From the NCBI GenBank assembly GCA_022709365.1, contig JAKLIY010000038.1:1-32900 (forward strand): a stretch of DNA of 32,900 bases. The letters are read 5' to 3'. Source of the stretch: Pseudomonadota bacterium (GTDB lineage: Bacteria; Pseudomonadota; Gammaproteobacteria; Competibacterales; Competibacteraceae). Shown piece after piece: positions 1-6,389 of the stretch (the stretch's first letter is position 1; every line of letters starts with the position of its first letter). The position numbers were made by a program, and so were the translations under genes. Below the pieces are notes generated by a model, which had not been told where the DNA came from, searched no databases, and was given only the letters and a program-made list of their open reading frames with translations.

Positions 1-2
1 AG

Positions 3-126
3 ATGAAGACAACCCTCTACCAAGTTAAAAACAACCTCTGGAGTGAGTATTTACGTCATGAGTTACGTAATCCGCGTATTCCAGTGTATCAACCCGCTTG
101 ATCGAGAAGATTGAGCGAAAGTCCTG
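3..126. repeat. Multicopy element terminus, left copy (inverted relative to 32777-32900)
   Basis: These 124 bases are identical to the reverse complement of the last 124 bases of the window. Identity stops exactly after GCGAAAGTCCTG on both sides, and the two flanks then have nothing in common. A sharp shared edge reading outward as CAGGACTTTCGC looks like the terminal inverted repeat of an insertion sequence. A small frame from the ATG at 3 to the TGA at 100-102 (32 residues) could be the tail of a transposase, which commonly stops just inside an IS end. The rest of the element lies outside the window, so its family cannot be named. An assembly overlap at a repeat is the alternative explanation. 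Confidence 0.75.
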
Positions 127-3100
127 CTAAAGAATCTTCGGTCGAAAAATTCCCATTTTACCAGAGGTTACGATGATATTTTCGTAGAGCAAGCGTGGGA
201 ACTCATCGCTGATGCGCCTGTTACGACAACCCACGTCAGTGTTGGCATCATTGATACTGGGATCGATGGCACTCACCCAGAATTTGAGCTGGTCGAGCGT
301 TTCGGCTTAACCACGGACACGGATGGTCATGGTACGAGTGTCGCCGGTATCATAGGTGCTGGCAACCTCTCGGCAATCGCTTCTCTTCGTCCCGACAGCC
401 CAGAAATGAACGGTATACTCGCCGGCATCCCCGGTGTCACCTATACTCTGGGTATCTATCGAAGCGACACACGTTTATCGCAGATCTTGACGGCTATCAA
501 GGATGCATATTTAAACCACGGAGTTCGTATATTTAATATGAGCTTCGGATGGCTATCATGTACTCAGCCGTCTCCGCCAGAGGGGAGTTGCCCTAGCGCT
601 AGACCAGCCGTTTGCAAGCAAGAAGAAGAGTGGCGAGTTGATCAGCGGTACTTTGAGCGAATCTTTCGAGATTACGAAGATGCGCTATTCATAGCGGCCT
701 CCGGCAATTCAAGTGTTCCAGCGGTTATTAATTTGCCTGGTGGTGGCGTCAGGAGTGACAATGTTATAAGCGTCGCATCAATGTCGGCTTATGATGGCAT
801 GAACTGGTCGTGTTTTTCCAATGGCTGGAATCCCAATGTTTCTAACGAACCGGAGCGGCCGGGTATTAACATCGCTGCGCCAGGAGAACTCATATACGCT
901 CCGGTCCGATTCACGCCGCCACAAGATACGTCTGATTATGAGCAGATTTCGGGTACATCCGCAGCCGCACCGATGGTCACAGGCGTTGCGGCGATGATGA
1001 AGGCTTTGGACCCAACGCTCACGCCAGTAGAAATAAAGAATATTCTTCGGGATACGGCGTTTCCGGAATGTATTCCCGGCGGGCGAAGCGGTTGCTTCTT
1101 GAATGCGTACAGTGCAGTGGAGTACGTGCTTTCTATGAACCCTCCAAGTGTCAAATTCACCATTGAAGACCTCGTGGAGTTGAATCCAACATTGTATCAA
1201 AGTGCAGCCGTTAAGAATGCACCGACGGGTAATATCAACGGAACACAGATGCCAGGGGCGAGAGGTAAGGTGATCGGGGGGCCAAACTATGCCGGCGGGT
1301 TCTGGTGGTGGCAGGTGGACTTTGATGCCGGTGCCGACGGCTGGGTCGATGAGCAGTTTTTGCAGAGGATCGATGTCCCCTCCGGAAAGCCGATCACCGA
1401 TATTGATTTTGCGGATACGAACTTGCGGCAATGCGTGCTAGACGCGGCTACGGCGAGTGGCTGGCAGACCGTCGAGCAAGTCACCGCGTTGTCATGCGCG
1501 GGGCGGAATATTACCAGCTTGGCGGGTCTCGAAAATTTCATCAACCTGCAAACGCTGGACCTCGGCGATAACCAGATCACGGATACCGCGCCGCTGATTA
1601 ATCTGACCCAACTCGGACAGCTTGGTCTAACAGGCAACAACGGTATTCGCTGCATGGAGTTGGATGGACTCGCGGCCACGCTTTCCTCCACCACCATCAC
1701 CAGACCGGCGGACTGTGTTCAACAAAGCGGGAATTTTGTGTGGCCGGTGACTCATCCGATCCGAACCCAAGGCTACGCCACGTTCAATTCGAAATACAGT
1801 AAGTACCATGCCGGTTTCGACCTGGTCTCCGCCACTGGGGACCTAACGATTTACGCGGCGGCCGCCGGTAAGGTGAGAACGATACCGAATAGCACATTCG
1901 GGAATGAAAACCACGGCATGGGTCACGTGATCATCATCGATCACAACAACGGTCAAGGGCCTTTCACCCTGTACGCCCATCTCGCGTCTATCACCGTCGC
2001 CGATGGCGTAACGGTGCAGGCCGGCTCGCCGATTGGCGTGATGGGCAATACCGGGTGTGCAAACCCGGCGGATCCATGCGGCGTGCATCTCCACTTTGAA
2101 GTGAAACAGTGGGGGGTGTTGGGTAATCTGCACGACGACTTGGGGCCGCATTGGGGCTACACGACGCCGGGGTTCCCGAACCTCTACGGTTATCTCAATC
2201 CCTGGCCCTATCTCGACCATGGCTGGGCGGCATTTTCGCCCCGCGCTGTCCGTTCGTCGGCCGACCAAATCGTCCGCACCGGGCCGAGCGCGAGTGAATA
2301 CACCCAGATCCTCGGTAACGTCGCCCAGAATCAGACCTTCGTCGCCTCGCAACAGGTCGGTGACTGGTTCGAGATCGACTTCCCGAGCGAGCACGGCCCG
2401 GCGAAAGGCTGGATTCGGGCGACGGCGGCGAGCGATGTCAGTCGGTGGAAGGTCACCGACCCGGCCCGCGGGCTGATCGGGGTGAGCGTGTGTCCGACGA
2501 CAGACGCCTGTTCTTCCTCCAGCACCCGGCTGAGCTACGTCTGGGACCAACAGCGGATCGTCGAGTTGGAGCAGACGCCCGCACAGAACGGTTGTTCGTC
2601 TCCCTGGATCAAGACTTCGGTACTGGATAACAACACCGGCTGGGTTTGCGGTGATTTTCTAATGGTCGAAAGCAGCAGCGCGACGGGAACCGGAAAACTC
2701 AACGACACCGGCATCGACTGGTGCGCGAACGACACCACCAACAACCTCGCGTGCCCGGTTGCCAGCCACCCCGGTCAGGACGGCGACCACGGGCGCGACG
2801 CCCTGGCGCGGGCCGGGCAATTGCAAAAGGTGGGCGGCGGCGCGGCCGGTTTCGACTTCACCAAGCTCGACGCCAACGGCAACGCCCTGCCGGCGAGTGC
2901 CACGAGTTGGGACTGCGTGCGTGACAACCACACCGGCCTGATCTGGGAGGTGAAGACCACCAGCGGCCTGCGCAGCCAGACCAACTTGTACACCTGGTAC
3001 AACCCCGATCCCAACACCAACGGTGGCAGCGCTGGCGTCCAGAACGGCGGCGTTGGCGTCCAGAACAGCAGCCTTTGCACCGGTAGCGCCTGCGACACCC

Positions 3101-3384
3101 ATGGCTTCGTGCAAGCGGTCAACCAGCAGGGTCTGTGCGGAGCCAGCGACTGGCGGCTGCCGACGCGCCGGGAACTGATGTCCATTGTCCGTAGCGGGCC
3201 GACCTCCCCGGCGATTGATACCGCCTATTTCCCGAATACGCTAGTCGGCGTGGGGTTTTGGTCGTCCTCGCTCTACGCCCACAGCAGCAACAGGGTGTGG
3301 TTCGTCTACTTCGACGGCGGCCGTGTCGACGACACGGACCAGAGCAACTACGGCCGGGTCCGGTTGGTGCGCGCGGGACAGTGA
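127..3384 (+). CDS. 5'-truncated mosaic protein: S8 subtilase / SH3-like / LRR / M23 peptidase / SH3-like / DUF1566 (DGR variable protein 1)
   Basis: The frame is open from 115, but codons 127-403 contain no ATG, GTG or TTG. The first ATG, at 406, lies after two catalytic residues, so the true start and signal peptide appear to be lost to the element at 3-126. Subtilase residues are visible: Asp at 253 (IIDTGID), His at 328 (DGHGTS), Asn at 706 (AASGNS) and Ser at 958 (SGTSAAAP). An SH3-like segment follows at about 1150-1362, then leucine-rich repeats at 1500-1690. Next is an M23 peptidase with HxGxD at 1807-1821, YAHL at 1972-1983 and HLHFE at 2086-2100. Two more SH3-like segments span about 2236-2690. 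The C-terminal DUF1566/Lcl domain (2905-3381) ends in a candidate DGR variable region. Both peptidases probably act outside the cell or in the envelope. The S8 part is visibly more AT-rich than the rest. Avd-like and a second DUF1566 gene follow. Confidence 0.85.
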   Translation, partial: LKNLRSKNSHFTRGYDDIFVEQAWELIADAPVTTTHVSVGIIDTGIDGTHPEFELVERFGLTTDTDGHGTSVAGIIGAGNLSAIASLRPDSPEMNGILAGIPGVTYTLGIYRSDTRLSQILTAIKDAYLNHGVRIFNMSFGWLSCTQPSPPEGSCPSARPAVCKQEEEWRVDQRYFERIFRDYEDALFIAASGNSSVPAVINLPGGGVRSDNVISVASMSAYDGMNWSCFSNGWNPNVSNEPERPGINIAAPGELIYAPVRFTPPQDTSDYEQISGTSAAAPMVTGVAAMMKALDPTLTPVEIKNILRDTAFPECIPGGRSGCFLNAYSAVEYVLSMNPPSVKFTIEDLVELNPTLYQSAAVKNAPTGNINGTQMPGARGKVIGGPNYAGGFWWWQVDFDAGADGWVDEQFLQRIDVPSGKPITDIDFADTNLRQCVLDAATASGWQTVEQVTALSCAGRNITSLAGLENFINLQTLDLGDNQITDTAPLINLTQLGQLGLTGNNGIRCMELDGLAATLSSTTITRPADCVQQSGNFVWPVTHPIRTQGYATFNSKYSKYHAGFDLVSATGDLTIYAAAAGKVRTIPNSTFGNENHGMGHVIIIDHNNGQGPFTLYAHLASITVADGVTVQAGSPIGVMGNTGCANPADPCGVHLHFEVKQWGVLGNLHDDLGPHWGYTTPGFPNLYGYLNPWPYLDHGWAAFSPRAVRSSADQIVRTGPSASEYTQILGNVAQNQTFVASQQVGDWFEIDFPSEHGPAKGWIRATAASDVSRWKVTDPARGLIGVSVCPTTDACSSSSTRLSYVWDQQRIVELEQTPAQNGCSSPWIKTSVLDNNTGWVCGDFLMVESSSATGTGKLNDTGIDWCANDTTNNLACPVASHPGQDGDHGRDALARAGQLQKVGGGAAGFDFTKLDANGNALPASATSWDCVRDNHTGLIWEVKTTSGLRSQTNLYTWYNPDPNTNGGSAGVQNGGVGVQNSSLCTGSACDTHGFVQAVNQQGLCGASDWRLPTRRELMSIVRSGPTSPAIDTAYFPNTLVGVGFWSSSLYAHSSNRVWFVYFDGGRVDDTDQSNYGRVRLVRAGQ
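3256..3381 (+). other. Candidate DGR variable region VR1 with IMH-like 3' end
   Basis: This is the last 126 bases of the first DUF1566 gene. It begins with TTTTGGTCGTCCTCGC, and the conserved codons in the cassette are mostly GTC, TTC, GGC, CAG and AGC. It ends with a 26-bp tail (3356-3381, containing GTCCGGTTGGTGCGCGCGGG) that is identical to the tail of VR2. Across the 27 aligned codons at 3301-3381 and 4188-4268 I count 19 differences. Seventeen are at codon positions 1 or 2 and two at position 3, and 11 of the 12 differing codons change the amino acid. That fits adenine-directed mutagenesis of AAC-rich template codons. The template repeat itself is not in the window. Confidence 0.72.
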
Positions 3385-3419
3385 TTAGGATTTTGGGGAT
3401 TACTCAAGAGGTCATTTCA

Positions 3420-3707
3420 ATGAGACACTTGAATCACTGGCCGATCTGGCGCGATGCCCATCTCCTGATGCTGGAGATCGAGCAGGCGGTCCGCGGTTTT
3501 GCGCGGTATCACCCATACACCATCGGCAGCGAACTGCGGGCCACCGCCCTGCGCCTGTGCCAAGCTATTCATCGGGCGTATTCGCGCCAACAAAGTCGGC
3601 GACGGCTCGGGCAACTGATCTCGGCGTGGGTGGACGGTCACAAAATGCAGATCCAATGGGCCAGGGCGCTGACCGAAAGCTTGTTACCGCATCATGGAGA
3701 AATAAGG
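3420..3707 (+). CDS. avd: Avd-like four-helix-bundle protein (DGR accessory variability determinant)
   Basis: The ATG at 3420 has the purine-rich AAGAGG upstream and lies 35 bases after the stop of variable protein 1. The product is basic and helical. Amphipathic helices are visible at about residues 5-24, 30-49 (after the YTIGSEL turn) and 53-83 (RRRLGQLISAWVDGHKM). This matches the S23/four-helix-bundle family that includes DGR Avd proteins, which bind the reverse transcriptase and template RNA. The position between two DUF1566 genes supports Avd. About 96 codons is short for the family, and a fourth helix is not obvious. The frame has no stop before the next gene: it runs through GGA GAA ATA AGG into the ATG at 3708. 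One fewer A in GAAATAAGG would create a TAA stop. Without that stop, a read-through Avd-variable protein fusion is possible. Confidence 0.72.
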
Positions 3708-4577
3708 ATGAACCATCAGCCTCACTTCTGGTTATCACGCGCGCCCTGGTGGGTGGGTCTGGCCTTGGCCGCGGCCCTGCCGGCCCGCGCCGAAGTGACC
3801 TGCGTGAACCAAAATCTGGCGGTTCCCGCGACCACGCCGACGATGGATTTCACCCTGCACGACGACGGCACGGTGACGCACACGCCCACCGGTCTGATGT
3901 GGATGCGCTGCAGTCTGGGTCAGACTTGGACGGGAACCACCTGTACGGGTACCGGCAATACCTACACTTGGTCGAATGCCTTGAATGCCGCCCAGACCGT
4001 CAATGCTAGCAGCGGCTATGCCGGTCACGCGGACTGGCGGCTGCCGAACAAAAACGAGCTGGCCTCGATTGTCGAGGAGCGCTGTTGGCTGCCCGCCATC
4101 AACGCGGCAATCTTTCCCGGAACGCCATCGGATGGTTGGTATTGGTCGTCCTCGCCCGGTGCCACCGGCGGCAGCGGCTACGCTTGGTACGTCGACTTCT
4201 ACAGCGGCCTTGTCAACATTCTCAGCCAGAGCAACGGCAACAGGGTCCGGTTGGTGCGCGCGGGACAGCAGCTTGGTGATTTGCAATTACCGCCACCATC
4301 CAACGTACAGGCGAGCGATGGCACGGTCCGGGAAAAAGTGGTGATAACTTGGGATAGCGTCTCAGGCGTAACCAGCTATGAAGTTTGGCGCGGGGCCAAT
4401 TCAGCGTCCGACAACGCAGTGCAGATTGCTGCTGGCGTTACCGGGACTAGTTACGACGATGCTCTGGCCCCCTACGGCAAAACAAGCTACTACTGGATTA
4501 AGGCGTGCAGTAGTGTTGGTTGCAGCGATTTCGGGGACTACGATACTGGATATAATAAGGCGCTGGTCCCTCAATGA
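3708..4577 (+). CDS. Exported DUF1566 (Lcl) protein with C-terminal fibronectin-III domain (DGR variable protein 2)
   Basis: The ATG at 3708 is chosen because GGAGAAATAAGG lies just upstream and because it opens a clear signal peptide. The peptide has a hydrophobic core, WWVGLALAAALP, and a cleavage-like ARA-E near residue 27. The mature part carries the DUF1566 hallmarks: a GLMWMRCSLGQTW segment, an ADWRLPNKNEL motif and the WYWSSSPG segment that opens the variable region at 4140-4268. Unlike protein 1, it continues past the variable region into about 100 residues resembling a fibronectin type III fold (ITWDSVSGVTSYEVWRG, then YYWIKACSSVGCS). DUF1566 adopts a C-type-lectin-like fold in several DGR targets, so ligand binding at the cell surface is the likely role. 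The ligand is unknown. The Avd-like frame is continuous with this one upstream. Confidence 0.82.
   Translation: MNHQPHFWLSRAPWWVGLALAAALPARAEVTCVNQNLAVPATTPTMDFTLHDDGTVTHTPTGLMWMRCSLGQTWTGTTCTGTGNTYTWSNALNAAQTVNASSGYAGHADWRLPNKNELASIVEERCWLPAINAAIFPGTPSDGWYWSSSPGATGGSGYAWYVDFYSGLVNILSQSNGNRVRLVRAGQQLGDLQLPPPSNVQASDGTVREKVVITWDSVSGVTSYEVWRGANSASDNAVQIAAGVTGTSYDDALAPYGKTSYYWIKACSSVGCSDFGDYDTGYNKALVPQ
4140..4268 (+). other. Candidate DGR variable region VR2 with IMH-like 3' end
   Basis: The cassette starts TATTGGTCGTCCTCGCC and ends at CAG 4266-4268 with the same 26-bp tail (4243-4268) as VR1. It is one codon longer than VR1 near GSGYAW. Variable codons such as TAC, GAC, AGC, AAC and GGC keep an invariant C at the third position, as expected when AAC codons in a template are rewritten at their two adenines. 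It sits inside the gene rather than at its very end, because an FN3 domain follows. Confidence 0.72.
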
Positions 4578-4874
4578 ATCTGTGGTATGCATGGATATAG
4601 CTGGTCTCTCTTGAGGCGCGCGCAAGCCAAAAGGTTGCCGCTGGGGGAGATGGTCAACGACAGGCTCGAAAAAGACCTCAAAATGATCGAGATTGTGGAG
4701 TAGCGTGCCGGGCTTGGCCGGGTCGGTGTCACCTGCCGGAACCGGTAATTCGCGGCAGCTCTTGCCGCCTGCGGTAGGAGCAATCCTTGACCGGTGCTGA
4801 TTGGATGCGGGTCGCAAGCCGCGCCGTCCGCCAGGCTTGGGGGATGAAACATCCCATCGACCCCAGGATTGACT
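4578..4874. other. Gene-poor stretch between the DGR locus and the DUF4160 operon
   Basis: No complete gene is visible. On the plus strand a short open tail ending in VNDRLEKDLKMIEIVE then TAG (4684-4703 region) looks like the end of a degraded coding sequence, but I cannot assign it. No template repeat resembling the two variable regions is present here. Confidence 0.4.
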
Positions 4875-5201
4875 TTAGCGGGTGTCGGGAAAGGACACGG
4901 CGATGCGTCCGGCGGTGGCATCGCGGCGCGGGGCGACCACGATCTCCACGTCGCAACCGAGCCGCGCGAGGCCGTCCAACATTTGGGTTTCGCTGATGCC
5001 ACGAAACCGCCCGCGCAACAGGTCCGAGAGTTGGGGTTGCGGCAGTCCCATCGCGGCGGCGACCTGTTGCCGCGTCCAGCGGCGGGCCTGGATGATTCTG
5101 TTGATCTCGGTCGCGAGTTGGGCCTTTCTAAGCATCTCGTCGGCATCGGGAATATCCAGATCGGCATAGACGTTAGTGCTGCCGGGTTCGAACTCGATCA
5201 T
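4875..5201 (-). CDS. XRE-family helix-turn-helix protein, antitoxin-like
   Basis: This is a 108-residue protein with an XRE/Cro-type helix-turn-helix at about residues 42-66 (RRWTRQQVAAAMGLPQPQLS followed by DLLRG). The C-terminal part, LARLGCDVEIVVAPR, is typical of small HigA-like or phage-type regulators whose tail forms a beta strand. Its ATG overlaps the stop of the DUF2442 gene by four bases (ATGA, 5198-5201), indicating translational coupling. It is the third and last gene of a DUF4160-DUF2442-XRE minus-strand operon and probably autoregulates it. Antitoxin function is inferred from context and not shown by the sequence. Confidence 0.8.
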   Translation of the reverse strand: MIEFEPGSTNVYADLDIPDADEMLRKAQLATEINRIIQARRWTRQQVAAAMGLPQPQLSDLLRGRFRGISETQMLDGLARLGCDVEIVVAPRRDATAGRIAVSFPDTR

Positions 5202-5455
5202 CCAATGGAATCGACCGGAACAGAACGGTCATAAAGGGTTTCCGGGGCCATGTCGATATGGCCGGGCCACACCACCGTACCGTAATCGATGTGAGCGCCG
5301 TTAAAGGCCGTCCCATCCTTCAGCCGGTTGAAGGGTTTTTTGTCCAGGTAGGGGGACATATCAAATAGGCGCTGCTCCCCATTCTCGAACTCCAGCATCA
5401 ACCGGAATCGAGGAAGAACCCTGACAGCCACGACATCCAACAAGGTATCCATCAT
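5198..5455 (-). CDS. DUF2442 family protein
   Basis: This 85-residue protein has the DUF2442 signature: a beta-rich N-terminus (VRVLPRFRLMLEFENGEQRL), a D-x-x-P-Y-L segment (FDMSPYLDKK), and a C-terminal strand around DYGTVVWPGHIDMAPETLYD. The family is small and commonly found next to DUF4160, with which it is suspected to form a two-gene toxin-antitoxin-like unit. Its biochemical role is unknown. It is the middle gene of the operon, 6 bases after the DUF4160 stop and overlapping the XRE start. A second, divergent member is encoded at 7443-7724. Confidence 0.85.
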   Translation of the reverse strand: MMDTLLDVVAVRVLPRFRLMLEFENGEQRLFDMSPYLDKKPFNRLKDGTAFNGAHIDYGTVVWPGHIDMAPETLYDRSVPVDSIG

Positions 5456-5461
5456 GCCCCC

Positions 5462-5716
5462 TCATTGCAGCGGAGCGATGCGAAAGGGTTCCTCACCATT
5501 GACGACCAGTTCCCAATCGGCGAAAAGTTCATCGCGGTGCAACTCCGTCCAAGCCGCCACCAGCTTTAACTGCTTCGGCGGCAGACCGCCCGCCAGCACA
5601 CGGCCATCTTCAATGGCTATGGATGCCTTGAATCCTTGGTAGCGAACGTGGAAGTGAGGCAAGTGATGACGCTCGTTGTCTTCATAGAGCAACGTCACAA
5701 GTATGCCGTAAAACAT
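5462..5716 (-). CDS. DUF4160 family protein
   Basis: An 84-residue protein recognisable as DUF4160 by its opening GILVTLLYEDNERHHLPHFH. That run (hydrophobic strand, acidic turn, then PHFHVRY) is the family hallmark. The central segment AIEDGRVLAGGLPPKQLKLV and the WELV-NGEEPFRI ending also fit. It leads the minus-strand DUF4160-DUF2442-XRE operon. The conserved histidines could bind metal or be catalytic, but no activity is established for the family. The paralogue at 7141-7446 has FYANEPEPVYVHGK in place of the HHLPHFH stretch, so the two DUF4160 proteins are clearly diverged. Confidence 0.85.
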   Translation of the reverse strand: MFYGILVTLLYEDNERHHLPHFHVRYQGFKASIAIEDGRVLAGGLPPKQLKLVAAWTELHRDELFADWELVVNGEEPFRIAPLQ

Positions 5717-5825
5717 ACTGATCGTTGGTATTCTGATGGCTCCCGCCAGAGATCTATCGAACTGGCGTTAGTCTATCAGGAAACCAGGGCCAGACCCGAT
5801 GACCCAGCGCTAGCGCGTAGCGCGA

Positions 5826-5854
5826 TAGGGCGGGTTAGCGAAGCGTGACCCGCC
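5826..5854. repeat. Hairpin repeat of the GGGCGGGTTAGCGAAGCG type
   Basis: The sequence TAGGGCGGGTTAGCGAAGCG, followed by TGACCCGCC, folds into a stem with GGCGGGT (5829-5835) pairing to ACCCGCC (5848-5854). I recognise this as a dispersed extragenic repeat type found in many environmental proteobacteria and often located at the edges of insertions. Here it lies upstream of the DUF4160 operon and immediately left of the decayed Rpn-like region. Confidence 0.6.
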
Positions 5855-5863
5855 GATTCCGGG

Positions 5864-6200
5864 ATGTCCCCCTTGGATAGAGTTGCGCACGGGGGTTGTC
5901 ATCGCTTCCATGAAACCGCCCGCTCTCGAACACACCCCCGTCCGACCGGAGAAGATGATCAACAAACGCGACCCTCCTGTCTGCGTTGTCGGAGCCGACC
6001 GGCATCTGGTCATGAGCCGCGCCGTCGGCTCTACCCGATCGAAATCCAACTGCTCAACATCCCGGATCTGCCCGCCCGCATCCTCTACGGCTGGGCGGAT
6101 CTCTACAGCGCGCAGCTCCAGGGCGGGGACGGCGATGATCCGCTCCAACCGACCTACGCCATCGGGCTGTTGGGCCAAGCCCTGCGCCCCGGCGATTTCG
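5864..6200 (+). pseudogene. Fragment of an Rpn-family (PD-(D/E)XK) transposase-like nuclease
   Basis: The segment at about 6030-6195 encodes RRRLYPIEIQLLNIPDLPAR, then ILYGWADLYSAQLQGGD and QPTYAIGLLG. It matches the core of Rpn/PDDEXK_2 recombination-promoting nucleases: the (V)EIQ catalytic strand, then a helix with LYSxQL, then the PTYxI strand. The expected N-terminal TxDxxFKxLF half is missing, and so are the roughly 150 residues that should follow. Upstream the frame shows no recognisable homology. The right end runs directly into a duplicated piece of the neighbouring nuclease gene at about 6202. It is a non-functional remnant. Confidence 0.7.
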
Positions 6201-6201
6201 G

Positions 6202-6261
6202 GAGACCGAGCGCCTGCTTGAGGAGCAATCCCAGGCCACCGAGCGCTTCCTGAAGGAGTAA
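6202..6261 (+). pseudogene. Duplicated coiled-coil fragment of the downstream nuclease-like gene
   Basis: The 19 codons here read ETERLLEEQSQATERFLKE then TAA. They match ETERLLREQSQATEKKLN at 6492-6545 of the intact gene, in a different frame from the Rpn fragment to the left. The junction (GATTTCGGGAGACCGAG) resembles the start of the repeat in the intact gene (TGTTTCGCGAGACCGAC), which suggests recombination at short homology. This is the remains of a second gene copy. Confidence 0.65.
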
Positions 6262-6389
6262 GCTTGAGAGATCGAAACATTGATTTCTGATCGGCGGTAA
6301 CGAACCGCTCGCGGGACACCGGGGGCGGTTTTTTATGGCGGGCGCGGTTGCGGGTATACTCGGAGCATCGATTTAGAGAGGGAATGATC

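Noticed and set aside
3557..4009. A 150-codon plus-strand frame overlapping avd and variable protein 2
   Set aside because: Out-of-frame shadow of two genes with clear domain matches and better starts.
4578..4874. Possible DGR template repeat next to variable protein 2
   Set aside because: Scanned for the TGGTCGTCCTCG start and the 26-bp tail; neither occurs here.
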